Positions 23,706 to 33,248 of a DNA stretch of 43,140 bases are shown piece after piece. Numbering within the stretch: position 1 is the stretch's first letter; each line of letters opens with the position of its first letter. A program made the position numbers and the translations under genes. Source of the DNA: a gamma proteobacterium symbiont of Ctena orbiculata (lineage in GTDB: Bacteria > Pseudomonadota > Gammaproteobacteria > Chromatiales > Chromatiaceae); contig QBVD01000017.1 in the NCBI GenBank assembly GCA_003058525.1, positions 1 to 43,140 of the forward strand, given 5' to 3'. The notes under the pieces were generated by a model, which was not told where the DNA came from, did no database searches, and worked only from the letters and a program-made list of their open reading frames with translations.

Positions 23706-25040
23706 ATGTCTTGGATGTCTAGGATTGTCTGGTCAGAGGGAATGTTCCTCAGGCCACACCACTTTCAGCAACAGGAGCGCTTCCTGGAACATATGATTCA
23801 GGCGCGTTGTGCTGATCTGACCCCTTTCAGTTGGGGCTTTACCCAACTGAAGATCGACAGACAGGCACTGGCACTGGGCAGGCTGGCCGTGGAGTCCTGT
23901 CGGGGTGTGCTGCCGGATGGCACAACCTTCGATATACCCGGCAACGACAACCCTCCTCCGCCGCTGGATATACCGGCCGAGCACAAAGGTGAGATTATCT
24001 ATCTTGCCCTCCCCCTGGCCCGTCAAGGAACAGCGAATGTCCGGTTTGCCGATCAGGAAGAGGGCCTGGAGCGTTATGTCGTCAATGAGATAGAGACCAA
24101 AGATGGAATAGCGGGTTCTACAGCCACATCCACCCTGCAGGTCGCGCAACCGACATTGAGGCTGATGATCGGTTCCTCGGAACTGGAAGAGTTCGCTCAT
24201 CTGGCGGTGGCCAAAATCGTCGAACGCCGTTCCGATGACATGCTGGTATTGGATGAGGATTTCATCCCTCCCTGCCTCGATTGCGAAGTCTCCCCCCGAC
24301 TCGACGGATATGTAAAGGAGATCGAGGGTTTGTTGCATCATCGTGCCGATGCCATCGCCTCGCGTCTGGTTGACGGCGGCAAGGGTATCGCCGAGGTCGC
24401 GGACTTTCTGATGTTGCAGGTCGTGAACCGTTTCGAGCCACTGTATACCCATTACAGCGAGACCGCGCCACTTCACCCCCTCGCCTTTTACGAGACATCC
24501 CTGCAGTTGGCGGGTGAACTGGCTACCTTTACAAGCAGCAACAAGCGGCCACCCGATTTTGCCACCTACCAGCATCAGTCACTGCAGGAGACGTTCACCC
24601 CGCTGATGCGAGAGCTGCGCCGATCGTTGAGCATGGTGCTGGAACAAAAAGCGGTGGCCATACCCCTCGAAGAGCGCAAGTATGGCATCCGCGTTGCGGT
24701 CATGTCCGACCGTTCACTGTTGAGCGATGCAATCTTTGTATTGGCGGTCAATGCCAATCTGACGGCAGATGTGTTGCAGCGCCGATTCCCCAGCCAGACC
24801 AAGATCGGCCCGGTGGAAAAGATACGTGACCTGGTGAATCTTCAACTCCCCGGCATCGGTCTTCGCATTCTATCGGTCGCACCGAGACAAATACCATACA
24901 ATGCAGGCTTCAGTTACTTCGAACTGGACAAGAATAACGAGTACTGGAATCTGCTTGAAACCTCAGGAGGATGTGCCATACATATAGGAGGTGAATTCCC
25001 CGGTCTGGAACTCGAACTTTGGGCAATAAAAGGTAGTTGA
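23706..25040 (+). CDS. tssK: T6SS baseplate-membrane linker TssK
   Basis: This 444-residue protein begins with RIVWSEGMFLRPHHFQQQERFLE, the diagnostic TssK N-terminus. It includes PLDIPAEHKGEIIYLALPL and ends YFELDKNNEYWNLLETSGGCAIHIGGEFPGLELELWAIKG, the conserved C-terminal receptor-like region. TssK docks the baseplate wedges to TssL/TssM. Its stop overlaps the region just before tssL, indicating coupling. Confidence 0.98.
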   Translation: MSWMSRIVWSEGMFLRPHHFQQQERFLEHMIQARCADLTPFSWGFTQLKIDRQALALGRLAVESCRGVLPDGTTFDIPGNDNPPPPLDIPAEHKGEIIYLALPLARQGTANVRFADQEEGLERYVVNEIETKDGIAGSTATSTLQVAQPTLRLMIGSSELEEFAHLAVAKIVERRSDDMLVLDEDFIPPCLDCEVSPRLDGYVKEIEGLLHHRADAIASRLVDGGKGIAEVADFLMLQVVNRFEPLYTHYSETAPLHPLAFYETSLQLAGELATFTSSNKRPPDFATYQHQSLQETFTPLMRELRRSLSMVLEQKAVAIPLEERKYGIRVAVMSDRSLLSDAIFVLAVNANLTADVLQRRFPSQTKIGPVEKIRDLVNLQLPGIGLRILSVAPRQIPYNAGFSYFELDKNNEYWNLLETSGGCAIHIGGEFPGLELELWAIKGS

Positions 25041-25042
25041 CA

Positions 25043-26371
25043 ATGGATCATGACGACCCATTTGGCATGAAGCCCAACGACACAGGTGACCGCACCGTCA
25101 TCCGTCCCAGACCAGGTGGCAAAGGTCCGGCGGCTCAACCGCCATCATCACCTCAGGCCCCACCTGCAGCACCACCACCACCGCAACGGACAGCTGCCGC
25201 CCCCAGGCTGCCGACTCGACAAGGCGCGAATAAACTGGAGATTGCCGCCACCTCACTACTCTCCCTGTTGGGACGTTTGCGAGAGACGCCGTCACATCCG
25301 GATCCGGCAGCACTAAAAAACAGCATCATCGAAAAGTTCAGGATCTTCGAGCGCACCGCAGAAGATCTTGGTGTGGACAAAGAGACGATCTTCTGGACGC
25401 GATATGTGTTGTGCACCACTATCGATGAGACGGTTCTTTCCACCCCCTGGGGCAATCAAAGTCTCTGGCGTGACCAGAGCCTGCTGGTAAGCCTGCATAA
25501 CGAGGCATGGGGTGGTGAGAAGTTTTTCCAGCTTCTGCAAAAACTGCTGCAAAATCCAGCCAAGAATATCGAGTTGCTGGAAGTGATGTACATCTGTCTC
25601 TCTTTCGGGTTCGAGGGGCGCTTCCGCCCGCTACCGGATGGTTACGCCCAGCTGCAGACACTGCGCGACAACCTCTATCGCACGATACGCAATCATCACG
25701 AGGAGTACGAGCGTGACCTATCCGCACATTGGCAGGGTGTCTATCTGAAGCAGAATGCGCTGGTTCAGTATGTCCCGCTTTGGGTCGTTTTAGCTGTTTC
25801 CGGTGTGATCCTGCTGTTGATGTATTCAGGCTTCAATCTCAGCCTGAATGTAAAATCGGATCCGGTTCACGCCGAACTGCACAATATCGCGCGTAACGTA
25901 AAGACCGTGGTGGAGCGCAAGCCACCCCCGGCACCGGAGCCTGAAGTGACACTGCGTGTCCTGTTGGCGAATGAGATCACCCAAGGCAGTGTCGATGTTG
26001 AAGAGGACTATGCAGAAGGCAGTGTGCGTATTGCCGGAGACGGTCTGTTCGCTTCCGGCAGTGGCGCCGTCAAGGCACAGTTTCTACCCCTGTTGAGCCG
26101 CATCGCAGCGGCGATGGATCAGCTACAAGGCGAGATTGTGGTTGAGGGTCATACAGACAATATACCGATTCGCAGTCTGCGCTTCCCCTCCAATTGGCAT
26201 CTTTCCAGGGCCCGCGCCGAATCGGTGGCGAAAATCATGACAAGCGACCTCGCCAAACCAAGTCGTATCCAAAGCATAGGCAGAGGTTCGGCAGAGCCGC
26301 TTGCATCCAATGACACCGGTGAGGGCAGAGCACGCAACCGGCGTGTAGAGATCACCCTGATAAAACCATAG
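25043..26371 (+). CDS. tssL: T6SS inner-membrane protein TssL with OmpA-like domain
   Basis: This protein is about 442 residues from the ATG at 25043; a TTG at 25037 inside the tssK stop is possible. AGGT sits eight bases upstream of the ATG. It has a Pro-rich cytoplasmic N-terminus with PFGMKPNDTGDRTVIRPRPGG, a DotU/IcmH domain (NKLEIAATSLLSLLGRLRE, LCTTIDETVLSTPWG, EAWGGEKFF), a transmembrane helix near 245-265 (YVPLWVVLAVSGVILLLMYS) and a C-terminal OmpA-type peptidoglycan-binding domain (VVEGHTDNIPIRSLRFPSNW, GRARNRRVEI). The fused peptidoglycan anchor is the extended TssL type. Confidence 0.97.
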   Translation: MDHDDPFGMKPNDTGDRTVIRPRPGGKGPAAQPPSSPQAPPAAPPPPQRTAAAPRLPTRQGANKLEIAATSLLSLLGRLRETPSHPDPAALKNSIIEKFRIFERTAEDLGVDKETIFWTRYVLCTTIDETVLSTPWGNQSLWRDQSLLVSLHNEAWGGEKFFQLLQKLLQNPAKNIELLEVMYICLSFGFEGRFRPLPDGYAQLQTLRDNLYRTIRNHHEEYERDLSAHWQGVYLKQNALVQYVPLWVVLAVSGVILLLMYSGFNLSLNVKSDPVHAELHNIARNVKTVVERKPPPAPEPEVTLRVLLANEITQGSVDVEEDYAEGSVRIAGDGLFASGSGAVKAQFLPLLSRIAAAMDQLQGEIVVEGHTDNIPIRSLRFPSNWHLSRARAESVAKIMTSDLAKPSRIQSIGRGSAEPLASNDTGEGRARNRRVEITLIKP

Positions 26372-26386
26372 GCAACGGCTACCCAT

Positions 26387-29300
26387 ATGCGCGCAATTTT
26401 AAGCATCGTAAAAAATCGCTGGTTCGTTGCCATCCTGGGATTGATTGCAATCTCGGTCATTATCTGGCTGGTCGGACCCCTGATTGCCATCGCCGGAGTC
26501 GAACCTCTGGGCTCGGCAATTGCACGCCTGATTGCAATCCTCCTGTTGATGCTGATCTGGCTAGGTATGGAGTTGCGACGCTTCCTCACAGCACGCAAAA
26601 AAAATCAGCAGATGCTGGAGAGCGTAGTCGGCCAGAAGGATCAGCCACAAAGCTTTTTACGGGAATCCGATGAGGAGGTGGAGATTCTCGGCCAACGCCT
26701 CGACGATGCGATCAGAATACTCAAGGAGTCGAAGGTCGGCGGTAAAAACAATCGCCAATTTCTCTACCAGCTCCCCTGGTATATGTTTATCGGCCCGCCC
26801 GGCAGCGGCAAGACCACCGCCCTGCTCAACTCAGGTCTGCACTTTCCCCTGGCGGACAAACTGGGTAATGATGCGGTTCAGGGGATCGGCGGCACCCGCA
26901 ACTGTGACTGGTGGTTCACCGATGATGCGGTATTGCTCGACACGGCCGGCCGCTATACCACGCAGGACAGTTACGAAGAGGTCGACCGGGCCGCCTGGAT
27001 GGGCTTTCTCGATCTGTTGAAGAAACATCGTAGACGCAGACCGATCAACGGTGCATTGGTGGCGATCAGCGTCGAGGATATCCTGCAGCTGACGGAGCTG
27101 GAGCGCCTCAATCATGCCAAGGCGATCCGCATGCGGGTCAAGGAGTTGATCGATCATTTCGGGATCCGTTTCCCCATCTATGTGCTGTTCACCAAATGCG
27201 ACCTGTTGGCCGGATTCAGCGAATTCTTCGAAAACATGGGCCGGGAAGAGCGCAGTCAGGTCTGGGGCATGACCTTCCCCCTTACCGACAAGGCCGATCA
27301 GGAGAGCGGCATCAGTCATTTCCGGGATGAGTTCAGGGCGCTGGAAAAACGCATCGATGTACGCCTGCTGGATCGCCTGGAACAGGAGCGCGACGCCAAG
27401 CGCCGGGTATTGATCTACTCCTTTCCACAACAGTTCAGTGCCCTGCGTGAAGCGGCTGAGGGTTTTCTGCATGAGGCCTTCAATGCCAACCGGTTCCAGG
27501 AGACCCCGATGGTACGGGGCATCTATTTCACCAGCGGCACCCAGGAGGGTACCCCCATCGATCGACTGCTCGGCTCGATGGCCCAGGAGTTCGGTCTCAA
27601 CCGACAGATCGCACCCGCATTTTCCGGCTCCGGACGCAGTTACTTCATCAATCGTCTGTTCAAGGACCTGATCTTTCCGGAAGCCCATCTGGCCGGCGTC
27701 AACACCCGGGTAGAAAAGCGGCGTGCCTGGCTGCAGCGCATGGCCTATGCGGGGGCCATCTCCCTGGCGGTGCTGGCCGGCATCGCCTGGTTCACCAGCT
27801 ACAGCCGCAACCAGAGCTACATCGATCAGGTGGCGATCCAGGCGAATGCCGCCGAGGAGAAGGTGAACGCCGTCGCACCGGATGACCTGACCCTCACCAA
27901 TGTGGTCCCTGCACTCGATTCAGTACGGCAGATCCCCGGCGGCTACGCGGATCAGGAGGCCGATATCCCATGGCTCATGGGTTTGGGGTTATATCAGGGC
28001 GATAAACTGGGTAGCGAGGCTGTGAGCGCCTATCGCACCAGCCTGAAGAATCTGTTTCTGCCTCGCATCATTCTCAGCCTGGAGAACCAACTCAACCAAC
28101 AGGGAAACAACCCCGACTACCTGTATGAAGCCCTCAAGGTCTATCTGATGTTCGATGACAGCGAGCATTTCGATGCCGCCACCGTCAAGGCCTGGATGCT
28201 GCTACAGTGGCAGTTGATCCTCCCCGGTGCCGAGAATGCCCAGGCGCGGCAGGCCCTGACGGGGCATCTCGACGCGCTGCTGGAGATGCTGCCGATGACG
28301 CCGACCCTGCCATTGGATCAGGACCTGATCGCCCACGTGCGCGGCAATCTGCTGCGGGTACCCCTGGCCGACCGGGTCTATAACCGCATGAAACGAACCA
28401 CTGAGAGCGGCGCCATCCCCCCGATTCGACTCTCCCAGGTCATCGGAGCGGATGCGGAAATGGTTTTCAGTCGTCGTTCCGGCGAGCCGCTGGACAAAGA
28501 GATCCCGGCCCTGTTCAGCTATGAGGGTTATCACAAACTGTTTCTCAAGGACCATCTTGAGATAGCCAACAAGCTGCTGGAAGAGAAATGGATACTCGGT
28601 CCCGATCTGGAGAAGATTGTCGGCAAAACCGATCTGGTAAGGCTCAGTGCGCGGGTCAAAGAGCTCTACTACGAGGAGTATATCCGTACCTGGGATCAAC
28701 TGCTGGCCGACATCCGCGTCAAGCCGTTCAACAGCATGCGGCAGGCGGTCGATATCCTCAATATCATCTCCGGACCGAGTTCTCCCCTACGCCGCTACCT
28801 GAAGCTGATCCAGGAGCAGACCACACTCTCACGTCTTCCCGGCGGCGCCAAAAAGGCCGCTGAACTGGTGGAGAGAAACACCTCGGGCATCACTCGTCGA
28901 CTCGCCTCGATACTGCAGGTGGCGCCGGATGGATCTGAGGAGACACCGCAGGATTCCCTGCTGACAACCCCGGTGGATCAGCATTTCGCCAGCCTCAACA
29001 GAATGATCGATGCCCAGGAGGGAGAGCAGGCGCCCCTTGAAAGAACCATGGAGATGCTGAACGAGCTCTATGCCCATATGAGTTCAATCGCCTCCGCCGG
29101 CAACCAATCCAACCAGGCTTTCAATGTGGCCAGAGACCCTTCCGCGGGTGGCAGCGTCATCAGCCGTCTGAAACTGGAAGCGAAACGTCAGCCTGGCCCT
29201 CTGGCGGGGATGCTCAACTCTTTGGCCGACGGCAGCTCGAATCTGACCGTTTCCGGGGTCAGGTCACATCTGAACTCAGTCTGGAAAACCCAGTTGCTGC

Positions 29301-29968
29301 CCTTCTGTCAGCGCAGCCTGACTGGCCGTTATCCCCTTGACCGCACCAGCAGCCGTGAAGTGACTATAGGTGATTTCGGGCGCTTTTTCGGTCCTGGTGG
29401 GATGATGGACAATTTCTTCAATACCTATCTGCAGGACTTTGTCGACACATCACGCCGCAACTGGCGCTGGAATGCCGCCGGCAACCGTGCACTGGGCATA
29501 CCCACAGGAACCCTTAGACAATTCCAAAGAGCGGCAGTGATTCGCGACGCTTTTTTCAGCGGGTCATCTCAGGAGCCGAAGATCCAGTTCGAGATCAAGC
29601 CCCTAAGCATGGATACCACCATCACTCAGATTACCCTGTTACTCAATCAACAGCGTGTCAGGTATAACCACGGGCCAGCCCGCTGGAACCGCATGTCCTG
29701 GCCCGATGATTCCGGCATCAGCGATACCAAAATCCTGCTGGCGCCCCCTGCCGGCAATAAACCATCCGGGCTCACCGAAGATGGACCATGGGGCTGGTTC
29801 CGGATCATCGATCAGGCAAAAACCGAGGCCACCGACTCTCCCGAAACCATCAAGGTTGAATTTGACGTAGGTGGGCGTAAATCCCGATTTATGATGCGTG
29901 CCAGTGGAGCACTCAATCCGTTCAAACTTAGAGAATTGGCAGATTTCCGGTGTCCGAGCAGACTCTGA
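26387..29968 (+). CDS. tssM: T6SS membrane-complex core TssM (IcmF)
   Basis: This 1193-residue protein has two N-terminal membrane helices (about 13-32 and 45-62). A cytoplasmic NTPase-like domain follows, with Walker A GPPGSGKT (136-143) and DTAGRY. A third helix lies near 445-462 (AYAGAISLAVLAGIAWF). The rest is a long periplasmic part ending in an IcmF C-terminal domain (FGRFFGPGGMMDNFFNTYL, RNWRW, then KTEATDSPETIKVEFDVGGRKS). It connects inner membrane and TssJ. Walker motifs are intact; in this family ATPase activity is not always needed. Its end overlaps tagF by 19 bp. Confidence 0.98.
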   Translation: MRAILSIVKNRWFVAILGLIAISVIIWLVGPLIAIAGVEPLGSAIARLIAILLLMLIWLGMELRRFLTARKKNQQMLESVVGQKDQPQSFLRESDEEVEILGQRLDDAIRILKESKVGGKNNRQFLYQLPWYMFIGPPGSGKTTALLNSGLHFPLADKLGNDAVQGIGGTRNCDWWFTDDAVLLDTAGRYTTQDSYEEVDRAAWMGFLDLLKKHRRRRPINGALVAISVEDILQLTELERLNHAKAIRMRVKELIDHFGIRFPIYVLFTKCDLLAGFSEFFENMGREERSQVWGMTFPLTDKADQESGISHFRDEFRALEKRIDVRLLDRLEQERDAKRRVLIYSFPQQFSALREAAEGFLHEAFNANRFQETPMVRGIYFTSGTQEGTPIDRLLGSMAQEFGLNRQIAPAFSGSGRSYFINRLFKDLIFPEAHLAGVNTRVEKRRAWLQRMAYAGAISLAVLAGIAWFTSYSRNQSYIDQVAIQANAAEEKVNAVAPDDLTLTNVVPALDSVRQIPGGYADQEADIPWLMGLGLYQGDKLGSEAVSAYRTSLKNLFLPRIILSLENQLNQQGNNPDYLYEALKVYLMFDDSEHFDAATVKAWMLLQWQLILPGAENAQARQALTGHLDALLEMLPMTPTLPLDQDLIAHVRGNLLRVPLADRVYNRMKRTTESGAIPPIRLSQVIGADAEMVFSRRSGEPLDKEIPALFSYEGYHKLFLKDHLEIANKLLEEKWILGPDLEKIVGKTDLVRLSARVKELYYEEYIRTWDQLLADIRVKPFNSMRQAVDILNIISGPSSPLRRYLKLIQEQTTLSRLPGGAKKAAELVERNTSGITRRLASILQVAPDGSEETPQDSLLTTPVDQHFASLNRMIDAQEGEQAPLERTMEMLNELYAHMSSIASAGNQSNQAFNVARDPSAGGSVISRLKLEAKRQPGPLAGMLNSLADGSSNLTVSGVRSHLNSVWKTQLLPFCQRSLTGRYPLDRTSSREVTIGDFGRFFGPGGMMDNFFNTYLQDFVDTSRRNWRWNAAGNRALGIPTGTLRQFQRAAVIRDAFFSGSSQEPKIQFEIKPLSMDTTITQITLLLNQQRVRYNHGPARWNRMSWPDDSGISDTKILLAPPAGNKPSGLTEDGPWGWFRIIDQAKTEATDSPETIKVEFDVGGRKSRFMMRASGALNPFKLRELADFRCPSRL

Positions 29969-30750
29969 ACAACTCAATTCATGAAGACGCTCCGGGGTTC
30001 TACGGCAAGATACCGTCCCTCGGCGACTTCGTCACACGACGCCTGCCGAGGGGCTTCATTGCGCCCTGGGAAACCTGGATGCAGGAGGCGATAGCCAACA
30101 GCCGTGAACAGCTCGGGGATTTCTGGCTGGATAACTATCTCACCAGTCCCCTGTGGCGCTTCGCCCTCACTCCGGGTATCTGCGGTGAACATGGCTGGGC
30201 CGGGGTATTGATGCCCAGCGTGGACCGGGTCGGACGCTACTACCCCTTCACTATGGCGGCCAGACTCGATCCCAAATGCAATCTGTTTCTCTTCATGGAG
30301 GAGTCCGAAGCCTGGTTCGCGAGGATCGAGAGCCTCGCCCTTTCCTGTCTGGAGGATGATTTCCAGATGGAGTCATTCGAGCAGCAGCTTCATGCAGTGG
30401 TCCTGCCCAATAGTGAGCGGGAGATCCACTCTGCGCAGCCGGAGGCGACCACTACTGCGTTAAGCAACGCCTGGCATGCCAATCTCGATGAGCAATCCTC
30501 CATGCGCACCATCTATCCCCTCTTTCTGCCCCATCTGATGAAGAAACTGCTGTTTGCCTACAGCCTTTGGTGGACCCGGGGTTCGGAGCGCATCTCACCG
30601 TCGCTGCTGCTGTGTCAGGGGCTACCCCAGATCAAAGGTGCCAGTGCGCTGATCGACGGTGCCTGGGCTCAGCATGGCTGGGAGGAGATCGAGACCGGCG
30701 CCTACGCCATGGGGGCCGCATCCGATATCGAAGCTTCGCAGCCGCAATGA
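29950..30750 (+). CDS. tagF: T6SS post-translational regulator TagF
   Basis: This 266-residue protein has the TagF/DUF2094 signature near its start: GFYGKIPSLGDFVTRRLPRGFIAPWETWMQ, then FWLDNYLTSPLWRFALTPGICGEHGWAGVLMPSVDRVGRYYPFT. TagF restrains H1-type T6SS assembly, by a route parallel to or interacting with Fha. The start is GTG, overlapping the end of tssM. The stop overlaps the PppA start as ATGA, so TagF and PppA are made as a coupled repressive pair. In some bacteria TagF and PppA are fused; here they are separate. Confidence 0.95.
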   Translation: MSEQTLNNSIHEDAPGFYGKIPSLGDFVTRRLPRGFIAPWETWMQEAIANSREQLGDFWLDNYLTSPLWRFALTPGICGEHGWAGVLMPSVDRVGRYYPFTMAARLDPKCNLFLFMEESEAWFARIESLALSCLEDDFQMESFEQQLHAVVLPNSEREIHSAQPEATTTALSNAWHANLDEQSSMRTIYPLFLPHLMKKLLFAYSLWWTRGSERISPSLLLCQGLPQIKGASALIDGAWAQHGWEEIETGAYAMGAASDIEASQPQ

Positions 30751-31502
30751 GTCTCAATAGCTTCTACTGGGTGTCTGCGCACGTGAGCGACAAGGGCATG
30801 GTGCGTTCAATCAATGAAGATGCCTGTCTCGACCGGGCCGATCTTGGCATCTGGGTGGTGGCGGACGGTATGGGCGGCCACGCCGCCGGCGATATGGCCT
30901 CAGAGATGATCGTCAACGAGCTCAAGTCGATTACCCCCGGGGATTCCCTGGGAGCACTGGCCAGCGATGTGGAGCAACGCCTGCAATATGTCAATCGACA
31001 ATTGTTGCTGGAATCGCAACGTCGCGGCGGTGAAATCATCGGTTCCACGGTGGTCACTCTGCTTACCTATCAGGGCTACTGTATCTATCAATGGGCAGGA
31101 GACAGCCGTATTTATCTCTATCGCCGGGAAAGACTCAAACAGCTCAGCCGTGATCACAGCCAGGTTGAAGAGTTGATTGAACAAGGCATTGTCAGCAGCG
31201 ATGAGGCTGAACAGTCACCGATCGCCAACTATATTACACGTGCAGTAGGCGCCAGTGAGGAACTGGAACTGGACGCGGAGATCTTCGAACCCTGCGATGG
31301 CGACTTGTTTCTGCTCTGCAGCGATGGTCTGAACAAAGAGGTCAACGATGTGGAGATCGCCCAAATTTTGGGTAGTCATGGCTTTCAGGAGGCGGTACAG
31401 CAGCTGATTGACTTGGCAATGGAACGCGGGGCACGGGATAATGTGACTCTGGTGCTGGTAGAGGTGAGATCGACCCAATCAAACGCGCTCGAACAGGGAT
31501 GA
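30747..31502 (+). CDS. pppA: PP2C-type phosphatase PppA
   Basis: This protein is 251 residues from the ATG at 30747. An upstream in-frame start at 30567 lies inside tagF and gives a Cys/Arg-rich shadow, so it is rejected. It has PPM-family motifs MVRSINEDACLD, VVADGMGGHAAGD, STVVTLLTYQGYCIYQWAGDSR, LFLLCSDGLNKEV and GARDNVTLVLVEV. The metal-binding Asp residues are intact. It dephosphorylates Fha/TagH in H1-type systems. It is the last gene of the tss operon. Confidence 0.95.
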   Translation: MSLNSFYWVSAHVSDKGMVRSINEDACLDRADLGIWVVADGMGGHAAGDMASEMIVNELKSITPGDSLGALASDVEQRLQYVNRQLLLESQRRGGEIIGSTVVTLLTYQGYCIYQWAGDSRIYLYRRERLKQLSRDHSQVEELIEQGIVSSDEAEQSPIANYITRAVGASEELELDAEIFEPCDGDLFLLCSDGLNKEVNDVEIAQILGSHGFQEAVQQLIDLAMERGARDNVTLVLVEVRSTQSNALEQG

Positions 31503-31530
31503 TCTGCTATATTGGCTCAAAGTCACTGAC

Positions 31531-31716
31531 AGGACAGCAGTACGCTGGAATCAATGGGCGGCTCTGTTGCCACTGAAAAAAGAGCCGACCATGATGCAAG
31601 GAGAGAAGGTTGGTTATCCAAAACGAAGGTAAAAAAACCACACATCGTTCATGCTGCCTCGCTGGTTTAATAAATAGTCCCGGCAGGGCCGATTGGATGA
31701 TTGTCAACAGGCCTTG
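31531..31716 (+). repeat. Dispersed MITE-like repeat, copy B
   Basis: This is the second copy of the element at 14361-14541, in the same orientation. The best-matched part runs from GGCTCTGTTGCCAC (31560) to AACAGGCCTTGAG (about 31718). Shared blocks in the same order include AGGAGAGA, GGTTGGT-ATCCA, ACGAA, CACATC, CTGCCT and GATTG-ATG. The left end is more degenerate than in copy A. It lies between pppA and the LysM lipoprotein gene, whose translation start lies just past its right end. Confidence 0.6.
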
Positions 31717-31730
31717 AGAGACATAATGTT

Positions 31731-33059
31731 GTGAAAGATAGCGTTAAGAACATTCAAGATTTCGCCAAACTCCTCACCATAAGCCTAATTAACTTGAGCC
31801 TCTCCGCCTGTGTGGCTATGGGCCCGCAGCAGCAGCCGGAACCCGTTCAGGCTGAACCACAGGAAGAGGTGGAGACCATCCCAATACCGCCGGACTCGCT
31901 GTCCCCGTCACAACGGGTACGTCAGGCGTTGCAACAACTCGAGCAGGGCGACTATGAAAATGCCAGGCTGCAACTCACTTGGGCTCTACAGGAAAAACCC
32001 ACCCTGCAGATCGCTACGAATCTGCTTGAGCAGATGGATGCCGATCCCATCGACTATCTCGGTATGAAGAGCTTCTTTTACGACGTGGAACAGGGAGACT
32101 CGCTTTCCATCATTGCCAAAAAGTTTCTCAACGATCCACTCAAGTTCGTCATTCTGGCACGATACAACAAACTGGAGAACCCGAGCAAACTTGCGCCGGG
32201 ACAGCGCATCCGGGTACCCGGTGTCATGCCGGAGAGAAAAAAACCTAAACCTAAGATAGCACAACCGGAACCTGCCCCTGTGGCGCAGGAAACCCCTGAA
32301 CCGACACCGGATGAGAAAACCACGGTAACGCCTGATTTAATGACGGATGAAGTTCAGATCGAGGAGTCATCCCCCGCCATGCCGGAAGAGCAAGTACCGC
32401 TGGAGAGCGAAGAACCGTTGCAGACATCAGTGGAGCAAGCTGTTGAAGAGCAGCCTGCGGCAATGACAGCAGAGGAAGCACTCAGCACTGCAATGGGACT
32501 GCACGCGGAAGGCAACCTCAGCGCAGCAATCTACCTGCTGGAAAACGAGATTAGCCAACACCCCAATGCACAGGAACTGCCGAAACTGCTCGCCGGCTAC
32601 TACAACGAACATGCCGATCAGCTCATCAACCGGGGTGACCTGGATAACGCGAGGACCATTTTAGAGAAACTGATCATTCTCGACTCATCCGACGATGCAG
32701 CGATCAACAAGCTGATTCATGTTGAAGACAAGATCGAGGCGCAGAAGTTGATGCGCGCAGCCCAAGATCAGCAAACTGCAGGCAACCTGGAAGAGGCTTA
32801 CCAGACCTATACCCAGGTATTGACATATGACCCGGAAAATTCGGCCGCCCTGGCATCGCAACTCTCAGTCCGCGATCAGTTGACGGACAGCTACCACCGA
32901 CGCGCCATGCAGCTTTTCAGGAAACAGGAACTTGATGATGCAATAGCATTCTGGAACAAGATACTGGCGTTGAATCCGAACCATACATTGGCACCAGGTT
33001 ACAAGGCACGCGCATTAGAGATGAAACAGCAGCTGCAAAAGATTGGTCCTGGCGAATGA
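31731..33059 (+). CDS. LysM/TPR lipoprotein
   Basis: This protein is 442 residues from the GTG at 31731, preceded by GAGAG. A TTG further upstream falls inside repeat B and is less likely. The signal peptide ends in a lipobox LSAC (Cys27). An acidic Pro-rich segment follows. Then comes a LysM-like domain (about 115-165) with FYDVEQGDSLSIIAKKFLND and LAPGQRIRVPG. The C-terminal third has TPR-like repeats (AEGNLSAAIYLLENEISQHP, AGNLEEAYQTYTQVLTYDPEN, ELDDAIAFWNKILALNPNH). It probably binds peptidoglycan at the outer membrane. Its location after the T6SS operon hints at an envelope-support role, but this is inference. Confidence 0.85.
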   Translation: MKDSVKNIQDFAKLLTISLINLSLSACVAMGPQQQPEPVQAEPQEEVETIPIPPDSLSPSQRVRQALQQLEQGDYENARLQLTWALQEKPTLQIATNLLEQMDADPIDYLGMKSFFYDVEQGDSLSIIAKKFLNDPLKFVILARYNKLENPSKLAPGQRIRVPGVMPERKKPKPKIAQPEPAPVAQETPEPTPDEKTTVTPDLMTDEVQIEESSPAMPEEQVPLESEEPLQTSVEQAVEEQPAAMTAEEALSTAMGLHAEGNLSAAIYLLENEISQHPNAQELPKLLAGYYNEHADQLINRGDLDNARTILEKLIILDSSDDAAINKLIHVEDKIEAQKLMRAAQDQQTAGNLEEAYQTYTQVLTYDPENSAALASQLSVRDQLTDSYHRRAMQLFRKQELDDAIAFWNKILALNPNHTLAPGYKARALEMKQQLQKIGPGE

Positions 33060-33248
33060 TAGGTAGTGGGTGGATTCTAATCGAGGATCCAGTAATAGTA
33101 CTTTAATTCCCATTTGAATTGCTGATCCCCTATCAAGTCGCAAAACAAAGTCAACATAGAGGGTTTGTAATTGCCTCAGTCCCTCAAAGCGGTTATATAC
33201 CCCTATAGTCAGACCCAGCGCTAATATCCACGACCAAGGAGGAACCAA

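Noticed and set aside
30567-30746. 60-residue N-terminal extension of PppA
   Set aside because: It lies inside tagF in another frame and is rich in Cys and Arg. The ATGA overlap start at 30747 fits the PP2C family.
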